64,000 nt of DNA from an uncultured Flavobacteriales bacterium (lineage in GTDB: Bacteria > Bacteroidota > Bacteroidia > Flavobacteriales_F > PHOS-HE28): contig CALMPI010000024.1 of assembly GCA_937872175.1 (NCBI GenBank), positions 1-64,000 on the forward strand. Direction: 5' to 3'. The stretch's first letter is position 1; the number at the start of each line of letters is the position of its first letter. The notes below the pieces were generated by a model. It was not told the origin of the DNA, searched no databases, and saw nothing but the letters and a program-made list of their open reading frames with translations. The position numbers and the translations under genes are program-made. Positions 45,257 through 54,214 of the stretch are shown one piece after another.

Positions 45257-45264
45257 TACATTCG
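45257..45264 (+). promoter_or_regulatory. -7 promoter box, probably leaderless glycosyltransferase transcript
   Basis: TACATTCG, one mismatch from TAnnTTTG, ending 5 nt before the ATG at 45270 and divergent from the operon promoter at 45164. Confidence 0.5.
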
Positions 45265-45269
45265 GCGGC

Positions 45270-46694
45270 ATGATGCGGGGACCTGCACGGGCGCGGGCGC
45301 TGGCGGCCGTGCTGATCTCCGCATGGCTGCTGGTGGCCGCCCTGCTCCACGTGGCCGGGTTCGAGGGGCTGCTCGGCGCCGATGCGCATGACTATCTGCG
45401 GCTGGCCCGGCAGTGGACGGCCTGGGCGCATGGCGGCCCGCGCCCGGTGATGGTGGAGCACCCGATGGGCTATCCCCTGTTGGGCGCGCTCATGGGCGGG
45501 GCCTTCGGTGCGGAACATGCGGCGTTGCGGCTCGTGACCGGCCTGTCCTGGGTGGCGCTGGTGCTTGCCGGTCGGAGCATCCTTCGACCCCTGGCCGGTG
45601 CGCGTCACGAAGCGAGCGGTTACGCAGTGCTCGCCATCGCGGGTGCTCCCTTCGTTCTGCGCTATGCGCACACCGTGATGAGCGACGTGCCGGCGATGGC
45701 GGCGGTCCTCCTCTCCACGGCGTTCACGCTGCGGTGGCACGACCGTCGCCAGTGGTCGGATCTCGGCATGGCGGTGTTGACCGCGGCGGTGGCGGTGGGC
45801 ATCCGCACGGCCTGTGCGCCATTGCTGGCGGTGCTTGCACTGACGTGGCCCCGGGGGCTGCCTTCGGGCCGCCGCGCATGGCTGTGGGCGTTGGCGGCCG
45901 TGGCGGTGCTGGCCGGGGGCATCGCCATCGCGGAGGGCTCCGGCATCTCCGCCTTGCGCACGCCGCTGCAGGAGTGGTCCGTGCGGCATATGATCGCGCG
46001 CACGCACACCTCGGACGATGGTGTGCTGCGTTATGCGCTTCCCAACGTGCTGTATGTGCTCGGGGTGCTGGTGCATCCCGGGCTGCTGCCCATGGGCCTG
46101 CCGCTGCTGCCGTTCGTGCGGCGGAGCGATGCGCAGGTGCCGGCGTTGCGGCTGGCGCTGATGATGCTGGCGGCGTACCTGCTGCTGCTGGCCGGTCTGC
46201 CGTTCCAGAACGACCGGGTGCTGGCCCTGGGGCAGCCGTTCGCGGCCATCGTGCTCTTCCCCGCGTTCCGGCGTGCGCTGGTGTGGTGCGGGGAACGGGG
46301 CATCCGGCGCGGAGCCGTGCTCTGGACCCTCGCGTTGCTGCAGGCCGTGCTCTTTGTGCGGGCGATGGCCCCCTTCGTGCGGCAGGCGGGCGAGGAGCGT
46401 GAGCTGGCGCGGCTGCTGCGCGCCTTGCGGCCGCAGGTGGTGTACACGCACGGGTTGGGCGGCCCGCTGATGGAGCAGGTGCCGGGCGTGGCCGTGCATG
46501 AGCTGTGGTACGGCCGCATCGCGCGGTTCGAGCCTGGTGCATGGGTGGTGGTGCGCCCGGACGCCTTGGCGGCGCAATGGGCCGGTCTGCCGCCGGCCAC
46601 CAATTGGGAGGCCGCCATCGCCCAAGGCGCTCGTGTGGTGTGGCGGGGGCCTGACGGGTGGGTGCTGGCGCGAGTGCCTCCCGATCGTCGCTGA
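45270..46694 (+). CDS. Polytopic GT39/GT83-like membrane glycosyltransferase
   Basis: 474 residues from the ATG at 45270. About nine hydrophobic helices are visible. After the first comes an extracytoplasmic loop with GADAHDYLRLARQW, the acidic motif that GT-C fold dolichyl/undecaprenyl-phosphate-sugar transferases use, then HPMGYPLLGALMG. Transferases of this kind add sugars to lipids or proteins from lipid-linked donors on the outer face of the membrane. It is divergent from the radical SAM/methyltransferase operon with a shared 132-bp promoter region, suggesting a joint role in a surface glycan or glycolipid. Confidence 0.75.
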   Translation: MMRGPARARALAAVLISAWLLVAALLHVAGFEGLLGADAHDYLRLARQWTAWAHGGPRPVMVEHPMGYPLLGALMGGAFGAEHAALRLVTGLSWVALVLAGRSILRPLAGARHEASGYAVLAIAGAPFVLRYAHTVMSDVPAMAAVLLSTAFTLRWHDRRQWSDLGMAVLTAAVAVGIRTACAPLLAVLALTWPRGLPSGRRAWLWALAAVAVLAGGIAIAEGSGISALRTPLQEWSVRHMIARTHTSDDGVLRYALPNVLYVLGVLVHPGLLPMGLPLLPFVRRSDAQVPALRLALMMLAAYLLLLAGLPFQNDRVLALGQPFAAIVLFPAFRRALVWCGERGIRRGAVLWTLALLQAVLFVRAMAPFVRQAGEERELARLLRALRPQVVYTHGLGGPLMEQVPGVAVHELWYGRIARFEPGAWVVVRPDALAAQWAGLPPATNWEAAIAQGARVVWRGPDGWVLARVPPDRR

Positions 46695-46750
46695 GGATCT
46701 GCGGCGTGCTATCTTATCCGTCGCTGGATCGACGTAAAAACCGACATGCC

Positions 46751-46890
46751 CGCCAGGGATGGAAGCGGCGGCCCGGTGAAGCGAAGCGCGAGCAGCGCAC
46801 GGAGCGAGGAGGCTGCGCGGAAGGCGCAGACCCCGCAGCCCGCTGCGATGCCGCGTGCAGCAAGCCGGCCAAAGCGGACAGCCCGTGGGC
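46751..46890 (+). repeat. Structured intergenic repeat, copy A
   Basis: Begins GGGATGGAAGCGGCGGCC, holds a central GAGCGAGGAGGC hairpin, and ends AAAGCGGACAGCCCG. The same 5' and 3' blocks recur at 59434-59572 (plus) and 61811-61945 (minus). It resembles the short structured elements that litter Flavobacteriia intergenic regions (possibly Rfam Flavo-1), but I cannot confirm the family. It lies between the glycosyltransferase and dnaE and fills most of that gap. Confidence 0.55.
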
Positions 46891-46911
46891 GGCCACACCA
46901 CGTGCACGTCC

Positions 46912-49900
46912 ATGTACCTCAACTGCCATAGCTGGTTCAGCTTCACGCACGGCGTGATGAAGCCCGACGCGCTGCTGGAGGAGGCGGCGCGGATGGGCGT
47001 GCGCAGCTTCGCCCTCACCGACATCCATTGTTCGGCCGGCATCCCCGACCTGCTGCGGGATGCGCCGCGCTTCGGCGTGCGCCCGGTGGCGGGCATCGAG
47101 TTCCGGCTGGGGCCGAAGCTGCTGTACATCGGGCTGGCGAAGAGCAACGACGGCTTCCAGCGGCTGAACGAGCTGCTGAGCCCCCACCTGCTGGATGACG
47201 AGGCCCTGCCGGAGCGCGCACCGGAGCTGGACGATGTGTTCTTCATCTATCCCCTGGGCCACGCCCCCCGGCAGCTGCGGCCGAACGAGCGCGTGGGCGT
47301 CAGGCCGTCCGACCTCACGCGCCTGCCCTTCAGCCCTTGGGCGAAGCGGCCGCAGGACCTGGTGGCGCTGATGCCCGTGACCTTCCGCCAGGAACGGCGG
47401 GACGTCAACGTGCACCGCCTGCTGCGGACCGTGGCGAAGAACACCGTGGTGAGCATGCTGCCGAAGGAGGAACTGGCCGAGCCCGATGAGCACTTCCGCA
47501 GCGTGGAGGAGGCGCACCGCCTCTACCGCGACCGGCCGCACCTGCTGGTCAATGCGGAGCGCCTGCTGGAGCAGTGCACCATCACCTTCGACGGCAGCGA
47601 CAAGACGCGCGCGGCCTTCACGGGCGACATGCGCGCCGACCGCGAGAAGCTGCACCGCGACACGCGCGAAGGCCTGCGCTACCGCTATGCGGAGGTGACG
47701 CCGAAGATCCTCGCGCGCATGCACCACGAACTGGACGTGATCGAGCGGATGGGCTTCATCAGCTACTTCCTCATCAACCAGGACATCGTGGACCATGCGC
47801 GCAGCCGGGGCTTCTTCCATGTGGGGCGGGGCAGCGGCGCCAACAGCCTGGTGGCCTATTGCCTGCGCATCACGGACGTGGACCCGATGGAGCTGGACCT
47901 CTACTTCGAGCGCTTCATCAACCCCGCGCGCAGGAAGCCGCCCGACTTCGACATCGACTTCAGTTGGAAGGACCGCGATGAGGTGTACCGCTACGTGTTC
48001 GGCAAGTACAACGCTCCGGATGGACGTGCCGGCGGCATCCACGCGGCGCAGATCGCCACCTATACCACCTTCCAATGGCGCGGTGCGATCCGCGAGCTGG
48101 GCAAGGCCGTGGGGCTGCCCCCGGCGGAGATCGATGCCTTGAGCGAAGGCGACCACGGCTACTACGCCCGCGGACGGCCCAGCGCCTACGCGAAGGGCGG
48201 CGACCTCGACAAGGTGGCGCGCGCGGTGGTGCGTTACGCGCAGGAGCTGATCGGCATGCCGCACCACCTGGGCATCCACGCCGGCGGCATCGTGATCACC
48301 GAGAAACCGGTCGCGCACTTCACCGCGTTGTTCCGTCCGCCGAAAGGCTTCCCGGTGACGCAGATCAGCATGCTGGAGTGCGAGGACATGGGCCTGCACA
48401 AGTTCGACCTGCTGAGCCAGCGCGGGCTGGGTCATATCCGCGATGCGGTGGAGCTGGTGAATGCAGTACCTGCGCACGAGCCACCCCGCGACAGTGCCAA
48501 CGCACAAGCCCGGCACGTGACAATGCCCGCGCACAACAGTGCCCACGCGCAAGCACTGTCCACCGTGCGTGAAGGGCCGTGGGCGGGCACTGTTGCGCGA
48601 GAGCCCGGCGCGGTGGCACTGTCCACTCTGCGCGAAGGGCCGTGCGAGGGCACTCCAGCGCGGACCATCGACATCCACGACATCGCGCGCTTCAAGCAGG
48701 ACCCGAAGATCAAGGAGCTGCTGCGCAGGGGCGACACCATCGGTTGTTTCTACGTGGAGAGCCCCGCCATGCGCATGCTGCTGAAGAAGCTGAAGGTGGA
48801 CGACTACCTCGGGCTGGTGGCGGCGAGCAGCATCATCCGGCCGGGCGTGGCCGAGAGCGGCATGATGCGCGAGTACCTGCTGCGGCACAACGACCCCGAA
48901 CGTCGCAAGCTGGCCCCGAAGCGGCTGCTGGAGATCATGCCGGAGACCTACGGCGTGATGGTGTACCAGGAGGATGTGATCAAGGTGGTGCACCTCTATG
49001 GCGGGCTGGACCTGGAGGAGTCCGATCAGGTGCGGCGCGGCATGAACGTCCGCTACCGGGACCGACCGGAGTTCAAGGTGGTGGAGCAGCGGTTCTTCGC
49101 GAACTGCAGAGCCTTCGGCTATCCGCCCGGCGAGGCCGAGGAGGTGTGGCGGCAGATCCAGAGCTTCGCCAGCTTCAGCTTCGCGAAGGGCCACAGCGCC
49201 AGCTACGCGGTGGAGAGCTACCAGAGCCTCTACCTGAAGGCGCACCACCCGCTGGAGTTCCTGGTGGGCGTGGCCAACAACTTCGGCGGCTTCTACCGCA
49301 CGGAGTTCTACCTGCACGAGGCGAAGCGGGCCGGTGCGGTGATCGAGGCACCGTGCGTGAACCGGAGCGAGGAGTTGTGCTCCCTGCAGAACGTGGCGAG
49401 TGATGAGTGGCGAGTGGTGAGTGATGCCTGTCACGCTGAGCCTGTCGAAGCGCAGCATCACTCACCACTCGCCACTCGGTGCTCATCACTCGCCCCCCGC
49501 ATCTTCCTCGGCCTCTCGAACATCAAGAGCCTTGAGGGCGACACCGTGCAACTGATCCTGAATGACCGCCGCCGGAACGGCCCCTTCGCCGATCTGCAGG
49601 ACCTGCTGGAACGCGTGCCGCTGCATGTGGAACAGGCGCGCATCCTCATCCGCGTGGGCGCACTGCGCTTCACCGGCAGGAGCAAGCCCCAACTGCTGTG
49701 GGACCTCACGCTGCTGCACAGGCCCGCGAGCGTCACCGCCGACGGCGATCTCTTCATCACCCGCGTGGAGGAGCCCCGGTTGCCCGACCTGCAACACTAC
49801 CCGCTCGCCGATGCCTACGATGAGCTGGACCTGCTGGGCTTCCCGCTGTGCGATCCGTTCTCCCTCGTGGAGCAACAGTGCCCACACACGGAGCCGACGC

Positions 49901-50562
49901 ACGACAGTGCCCGCGCGCCAAAACCGCGCTCGACAGTGCCTGCGCACGAGCCAGTGCACGACAGTGCCCGCGCACAGAACCCGCGCACGAAAGTGCCCGC
50001 GCACAGCAGTGCCCACGCACAAGTACTGTCCACTGTGCGCGAGGGACCGAGCGAGGGCACTGTTGCGCGAGAGCCCGGCGCGGTGGCAATGTCCACTGTA
50101 CGCGAAGGGCCGCGGGATGGCACTGTTGCGCGAGAGCCCGGCGCGGTGGCACTGTCAACTGTGCGTGAAGGGCCGCGGGCGGGCACTGTTGCGCGAGAGC
50201 CCGGCGCGGCGGCACTGTCCACTGTGCGCGAAGGGCCGCGCGAGGGCACTGCCCGCATCCTGGCAAAGGAGATGAGCGCGTACGTGGGCCGGAACGTGGA
50301 GATGCTCGGCTACATGATCCATGTGAAGACGACCACCACACAAACAGGCAGCTACATGAGCTTCGGCTCCTTCATCGATCCCGCCGGCGACTTCTGGGAC
50401 AGCACGCAGTTCCCGCAGGTGGCGGCGCAATACCCCTTCCGCGGGCGCGGTGTGTACCGGCTCATCGGCGTGGTGGAGGAGGAGTTCGGGCATTGCGCCC
50501 TGCGCACGACCAGCATGGAGAAGCTCCCGTGGAGACCGGACCCGCGGTACGGCAACAAGTAG
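46912..50562 (+). CDS. DNA polymerase III alpha-type (DnaE) second polymerase, with in-frame repeat insertions
   Basis: 1216 residues from the ATG at 46912 (MYLNCHSWFSFTHGVMKPDALLEEA, the usual start of the PHP domain). The C-family catalytic Asp pair is in PPDFDIDF, Asp about 345 and 347. LHKFDLLSQRGLGHIRDAVEL, TIGCFYVESPAMRMLLKKLK and VAASSIIRPGVAESGMMREYLLRHND are near-invariant blocks. Homologues that I recall are about 1000 residues; the excess is three insertions at 48460-48663, 49395-49494 and 49873-50256, all multiples of three and free of stops. This alternative DnaE is often paired with DinB and an S24 regulator in Bacteroidota, both of which lie 10-16 kb downstream here. Confidence 0.9.
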   Translation: MYLNCHSWFSFTHGVMKPDALLEEAARMGVRSFALTDIHCSAGIPDLLRDAPRFGVRPVAGIEFRLGPKLLYIGLAKSNDGFQRLNELLSPHLLDDEALPERAPELDDVFFIYPLGHAPRQLRPNERVGVRPSDLTRLPFSPWAKRPQDLVALMPVTFRQERRDVNVHRLLRTVAKNTVVSMLPKEELAEPDEHFRSVEEAHRLYRDRPHLLVNAERLLEQCTITFDGSDKTRAAFTGDMRADREKLHRDTREGLRYRYAEVTPKILARMHHELDVIERMGFISYFLINQDIVDHARSRGFFHVGRGSGANSLVAYCLRITDVDPMELDLYFERFINPARRKPPDFDIDFSWKDRDEVYRYVFGKYNAPDGRAGGIHAAQIATYTTFQWRGAIRELGKAVGLPPAEIDALSEGDHGYYARGRPSAYAKGGDLDKVARAVVRYAQELIGMPHHLGIHAGGIVITEKPVAHFTALFRPPKGFPVTQISMLECEDMGLHKFDLLSQRGLGHIRDAVELVNAVPAHEPPRDSANAQARHVTMPAHNSAHAQALSTVREGPWAGTVAREPGAVALSTLREGPCEGTPARTIDIHDIARFKQDPKIKELLRRGDTIGCFYVESPAMRMLLKKLKVDDYLGLVAASSIIRPGVAESGMMREYLLRHNDPERRKLAPKRLLEIMPETYGVMVYQEDVIKVVHLYGGLDLEESDQVRRGMNVRYRDRPEFKVVEQRFFANCRAFGYPPGEAEEVWRQIQSFASFSFAKGHSASYAVESYQSLYLKAHHPLEFLVGVANNFGGFYRTEFYLHEAKRAGAVIEAPCVNRSEELCSLQNVASDEWRVVSDACHAEPVEAQHHSPLATRCSSLAPRIFLGLSNIKSLEGDTVQLILNDRRRNGPFADLQDLLERVPLHVEQARILIRVGALRFTGRSKPQLLWDLTLLHRPASVTADGDLFITRVEEPRLPDLQHYPLADAYDELDLLGFPLCDPFSLVEQQCPHTEPTHDSARAPKPRSTVPAHEPVHDSARAQNPRTKVPAHSSAHAQVLSTVREGPSEGTVAREPGAVAMSTVREGPRDGTVAREPGAVALSTVREGPRAGTVAREPGAAALSTVREGPREGTARILAKEMSAYVGRNVEMLGYMIHVKTTTTQTGSYMSFGSFIDPAGDFWDSTQFPQVAAQYPFRGRGVYRLIGVVEEEFGHCALRTTSMEKLPWRPDPRYGNK
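48460..48663 (+). repeat. In-frame repeat insertion 1 in dnaE (63-bp units)
   Basis: 204 bp between ELV and TIDIHDIARF. It holds CAGTGCC(A/C)-type motifs, then two copies of a 63-bp unit starting at 48556 and 48619 (translated ALSTVREGP..GTVAREPGAV). The left motif (AACAGTGCCC) is the reverse complement of a motif inside the 63-bp unit (GGGCACTGTT), so the whole insertion can fold back on itself. Confidence 0.8.
49395..49494 (+). repeat. In-frame palindromic insertion 2 in dnaE
   Basis: A perfect 23-bp inverted repeat (49405-49427 / 49455-49477) extended by an outer 10-bp arm (49395-49404 / 49485-49494). Its loop contains GCTGAGCCTGTCGAAGCG, a motif I recall as a very common dispersed repeat in Bacteroidota intergenic regions. 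It codes for about 33 residues between SLQN and RIFLGLSNIKS, where homologues have none. Confidence 0.85.
49873..50256 (+). repeat. In-frame repeat insertion 3 in dnaE (63-bp units)
   Basis: 384 bp between FSLVEQ and ILAKEMSAYVG. The left half has five or more CAGTGCCCGCGCAC-like motifs. The right half has four copies of the 63-bp unit starting at 50026, 50089, 50152 and 50215, exactly 63 bp apart. Same family and same internal inverted arrangement as insertion 1. Confidence 0.85.
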
Positions 50563-50565
50563 CCG

Positions 50566-53500
50566 TCAGTCGACCGTGCGCCGGTCATCCCCCCCTTCCC
50601 GATCGAAGAACAGGTGGTCCGGATCGATCACCACGGCCTTGGGCTTCCCGGGAACGGTCAGGCGCAGCTTGTTCTCACCGGAGCGCAGCCGGACGCGTTG
50701 GTCCAGTTCCCCCCCTTCATGCTCAACGCCCACATCCAACCAGTCGTTCATCGGGATCTCGGTCTCCCTGCCCAGCGAGTCGGCGTGGAGCTTGGCGCAT
50801 GTGATCGAAGCGGTCACGGTCCACGAGCCGTCGGCGTTCTCTTCAGCCGTGGCTGCGGTAACGGCGTTCCTGTGGAACGTGATGTGCGCGAGACCATCGT
50901 CCAGCAGGTAGCGCAGGCTGTCCGGTGTTACGGCCGCCAGGGAGCGATGGAGGTCGAGCGCGGTGGGGTACGGCGCATCACGGAAGGCGAATGGATCCAC
51001 GAACGCGCGCAGACCGGCGTTCATGCGCTGCTCGCCCAGGAGGTCGCGCAGGCCGTACAGCACCACACTGCCCTTGTTGTAGTGGATGTGATGCTGGTCC
51101 TCCACGCGCATGAGCGGCTGCTCGCCGATCCCTTCCTTGCCGCGACCGCGCAGGTAGGTATCGCGCTCGTAGTGCAGGAAGCGGCGCATCGCAGGTCGGC
51201 CGTATTCCTTCTCCAGCACCATGAGCGCGGTGTATTGGGCCATGCTCTCGTTCATCATGGTGGTGCCCTGCATGCGCGGGCCGAGCACCTGGTGGCCCCA
51301 CCACTGGTGCGCCACCTCATGTGCCACCACGTAGTACACCATGTCGATCCGCGCCGTATCGCGCAGGTCGGTGATGAAGCCGATGGCCTCGCTGTAGGGC
51401 ATGGTCCCCGGGAACGACTGGGCGAAGCTGCGGTAGCGTGGGAATTCGATGATGCGCGCCACCTTGTGCTGGTAAGGGGAGAAGTTGGATGATGCGTATC
51501 CGATCGCATCGCGCATCGACTTCAACATGCGCCGTACGTTGGTGCCGTGCCCGGGATGGTGGTACACCTCCAGCGTAACGCCATCGGCCTCTTCCTTCAC
51601 CACCTGGTACCGCGCGCTCAACACGGACCAGAAGTTCAGGATGGGCGTCCCGCTCACATAGCGGAACCACCGCTTTCCGTTCCCGGTCCATTCGCGCTCC
51701 AGATCACCAGGAGCGATGGCGACCTGGTCCATGGCCGTTCCGATCGTGCAGGAGAAGCGGATGTGATCCGCGTAGGGCATCACCATGGAGAAGCGCCGCG
51801 CTCGCGGGTCATCGCTCAAGGAGGCCATGCGCCGGGCGGGCGGCAGGCCATGCTTGCGCCGCGCGCCCGGGTCGACAAGTTCCACTTCGGACTGGTAGCC
51901 GATGGATGGAAGCAGGTCGCTGTTGTTGATGAAGGTGCCGTTCTCCACCAGTTCCAGGAAGTCCACGTCGTTCCCGAAACCCCGCCGGCGCCATTCGGAG
52001 GCGATGCCGATCCGGATGCTGTCGCCCACGGCGAGCGGCACGTCCAATCGGAACATGCGCACGTACAGGGCGCTGTCGTTCAGCACATCCTTCGCACCGG
52101 GTATCTCGAACCGCAGCTTCATCCGGTCCGGCGGACCGAACCACAGCGTATCCACCGTCCGTGGTCCCTTGTTGGTGAGCGTCAGGCTGGCGCGGTAACC
52201 GATCGTGCGTGCTTCGGGATCCAGTTCGATGGTGATGTCGGTGGCCGTGATGTGCGGCAATGCCATGTTCGCCAACGGCTTGTAGGTACGCTCATAGGCC
52301 ACCTGCACGGCTTCGGTATCCTGGCGCGTATGCGGTTCGTTCAGGACGTGCGTGTTGTAGTAGCCGGAAGCCAGCAGCACGAGCCATGCGCTGAACAGCG
52401 CCGCACCTGTCGACCAGGATCTCCGGAGCCTGCTTCCCGCGATGCGCGCTCGCCAACGCCAGGTCGTCTCTCCTCCCCGCACCAGAAAGAGCGCCGCGCT
52501 GAAGAACAGCACGCTCGCGGCGGACGTCCAATAGGTGCGGAAGAAGATCCAAGGAGCGAGGAACGGCCCGAAACCGTTCATGTCCGAGTACCACAGCCTG
52601 GGCGCGCCGAACAGCACCACCAGATGCGACTCCACCTTGAGGAACTTCCAGATTAGCGTGTTCACTGCGAAGAGCACGACGAACAGCCCGATGCCCGCGT
52701 ACTTGTGATGCACCAACATCTGAATGGTGAGCGCGAGCATGGACCAGAACGCGAAGGCGACCAGCCCCGGACCGATGAACGCGGCGAGGTAGAGGCCGGG
52801 CTGGAGGCGTGTGTAACCCATGGCCAGCTGTGTGGCCATGCCGGAGAGCGACATGACGGTGAGGACGAAGCCTCCGATGACGAGCAGCGCGACGAAATGG
52901 GCGAGCACCCGCCAGCGTGAACGAACGGGCAGCGCATGCGCGATGCCGTCCAAGCCCGTGTCGCGGTCGCGCCAGTACATCTCCCCGCTGTAGTAGGTGA
53001 TGATCACAAGGATGAACAGCATCGACAGGCCCCGCAGCAGTTCGGTGACGTTGTACGTGACCGGCCATGAGCGATTCCCGAAGGCCTGGTTCACTTCGCT
53101 CAAGGCGACCAGGCACATGAACAGGCCCAGCCCGACGATGATCCAGAACACCGTGGAGCGGAAGATGACGGAGAGGTCGGCCCGGAGAAGCTGGCCGAAG
53201 CGCTTCAGGTCGGACGCTCCACGGTGGGAAAGCCCGACCACCGGTAGTTCGGTGTCCATGGCACCTGACACCGGTCCTTCGGCGGCAGGGGTCGCTCCGG
53301 TCCTGCGATCCGTGAACGAGAACCTCCGGAACCCGAACGCGAACACGGCCGCCGCGATCCCCAGCCAGAGCAGCCGGTTCCAGCTGAGGGCACCGGAGAG
53401 CGGCAGGAGCGCCGTGTTGCTGTCGCGCACGCTCCAGTAGCGGGTCACTTCATCCAGTGCCTGTACGCCGAAGGGATCGAGCAATGAGGCGAGCCACACG

Positions 53501-54099
53501 TTGTCCACTTCGGTGGCATAGGCCGTGGCCACCACATTGAGGACGACCAGGGCGATGGACGTGACGAAGGCCGCGGCCGTGGACCGGGCGAAGGTCGCCA
53601 CGGCGAACATCATCGCGCTTTGGAAGGCGATGCTGCTCATCGCGAACCAGAGGAAGGCCTGGCCATGCACCGCCCAGCTGTTCGGTCCGAATCGGATGGC
53701 ATCGCCGTAGGGCAGCCAGCTGCCGACGACCAGGCCCGCCGAGATACCGAGCGTGGGGATGAGCGCCACCAATGTGCTGCCGGTGAAGCGCCCAAGCAGG
53801 TATTGGCGCCGCGTGACCACCGTGCTGAACACGATGTCCGACGTGCGGTACGCGAACTCGCGGATGGCCGTGGCGTTCACGAAGGCCGTGACCATCGGCA
53901 ACCACAGGAAGGCGAGGTTCGCATACAGCTCGTACACATGGAGCGGTGAGTTCACATGCACCATGCCGGGGCTGCCCTCTCCCCCGTTCTCGAACACCGA
54001 CAGCGTACAGGCGAAGGCGAAGGCGAGCCCGAGGAAGACCCAGAGCAGGGGCTGCCGGGACCAGAACCGCAGCTCGAAGTGGATCAGGCGCGCGATCAT
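50566..54099 (-). CDS. ABC permease fused to an M1 aminopeptidase domain (second copy in operon)
   Basis: 1177 residues. About twelve hydrophobic helices in the first ~580 residues form an ABC-2-type permease (MIARLIHFELRFWSRQPLLWVFLGLAFAFA, ATAIREFAYRTSDIVFSTVVTRRQYLLGRF). An M1 peptidase domain follows, with HEVAH at about 927-931 and NESMAQYTALMVLEKE after it. The gap from HEVAH to the third ligand Glu is 19 residues, one more than in classical M1 enzymes. Related fused proteins are known but uncharacterised; the ATPase is encoded two genes upstream. The 3' end abuts dnaE, 3 bp apart and convergent. Confidence 0.88.
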   Translation of the reverse strand: MIARLIHFELRFWSRQPLLWVFLGLAFAFACTLSVFENGGEGSPGMVHVNSPLHVYELYANLAFLWLPMVTAFVNATAIREFAYRTSDIVFSTVVTRRQYLLGRFTGSTLVALIPTLGISAGLVVGSWLPYGDAIRFGPNSWAVHGQAFLWFAMSSIAFQSAMMFAVATFARSTAAAFVTSIALVVLNVVATAYATEVDNVWLASLLDPFGVQALDEVTRYWSVRDSNTALLPLSGALSWNRLLWLGIAAAVFAFGFRRFSFTDRRTGATPAAEGPVSGAMDTELPVVGLSHRGASDLKRFGQLLRADLSVIFRSTVFWIIVGLGLFMCLVALSEVNQAFGNRSWPVTYNVTELLRGLSMLFILVIITYYSGEMYWRDRDTGLDGIAHALPVRSRWRVLAHFVALLVIGGFVLTVMSLSGMATQLAMGYTRLQPGLYLAAFIGPGLVAFAFWSMLALTIQMLVHHKYAGIGLFVVLFAVNTLIWKFLKVESHLVVLFGAPRLWYSDMNGFGPFLAPWIFFRTYWTSAASVLFFSAALFLVRGGETTWRWRARIAGSRLRRSWSTGAALFSAWLVLLASGYYNTHVLNEPHTRQDTEAVQVAYERTYKPLANMALPHITATDITIELDPEARTIGYRASLTLTNKGPRTVDTLWFGPPDRMKLRFEIPGAKDVLNDSALYVRMFRLDVPLAVGDSIRIGIASEWRRRGFGNDVDFLELVENGTFINNSDLLPSIGYQSEVELVDPGARRKHGLPPARRMASLSDDPRARRFSMVMPYADHIRFSCTIGTAMDQVAIAPGDLEREWTGNGKRWFRYVSGTPILNFWSVLSARYQVVKEEADGVTLEVYHHPGHGTNVRRMLKSMRDAIGYASSNFSPYQHKVARIIEFPRYRSFAQSFPGTMPYSEAIGFITDLRDTARIDMVYYVVAHEVAHQWWGHQVLGPRMQGTTMMNESMAQYTALMVLEKEYGRPAMRRFLHYERDTYLRGRGKEGIGEQPLMRVEDQHHIHYNKGSVVLYGLRDLLGEQRMNAGLRAFVDPFAFRDAPYPTALDLHRSLAAVTPDSLRYLLDDGLAHITFHRNAVTAATAEENADGSWTVTASITCAKLHADSLGRETEIPMNDWLDVGVEHEGGELDQRVRLRSGENKLRLTVPGKPKAVVIDPDHLFFDREGGDDRRTVD

Positions 54100-54214
54100 T
54101 CAACCAAGGGATTCATCGGCAGCCGATCTCGGTCCGGCACCCGTGATGACGCGTGGAATGCGTGTACCCGGGTTCCGTCGCACTGTCTTCCCAGGTCGAC
54201 CGCATCGGCGGACA

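Noticed and set aside
46714-49461. 915-codon minus-strand open frame opposite dnaE
   Set aside because: Antisense shadow of a high-GC gene whose plus-strand product is conserved DnaE; it runs through the inserted repeats without meaning.
48556-50256. 63-bp repeats as a possible CRISPR array
   Set aside because: Units are tandem with no spacers and lie in frame inside a coding gene.
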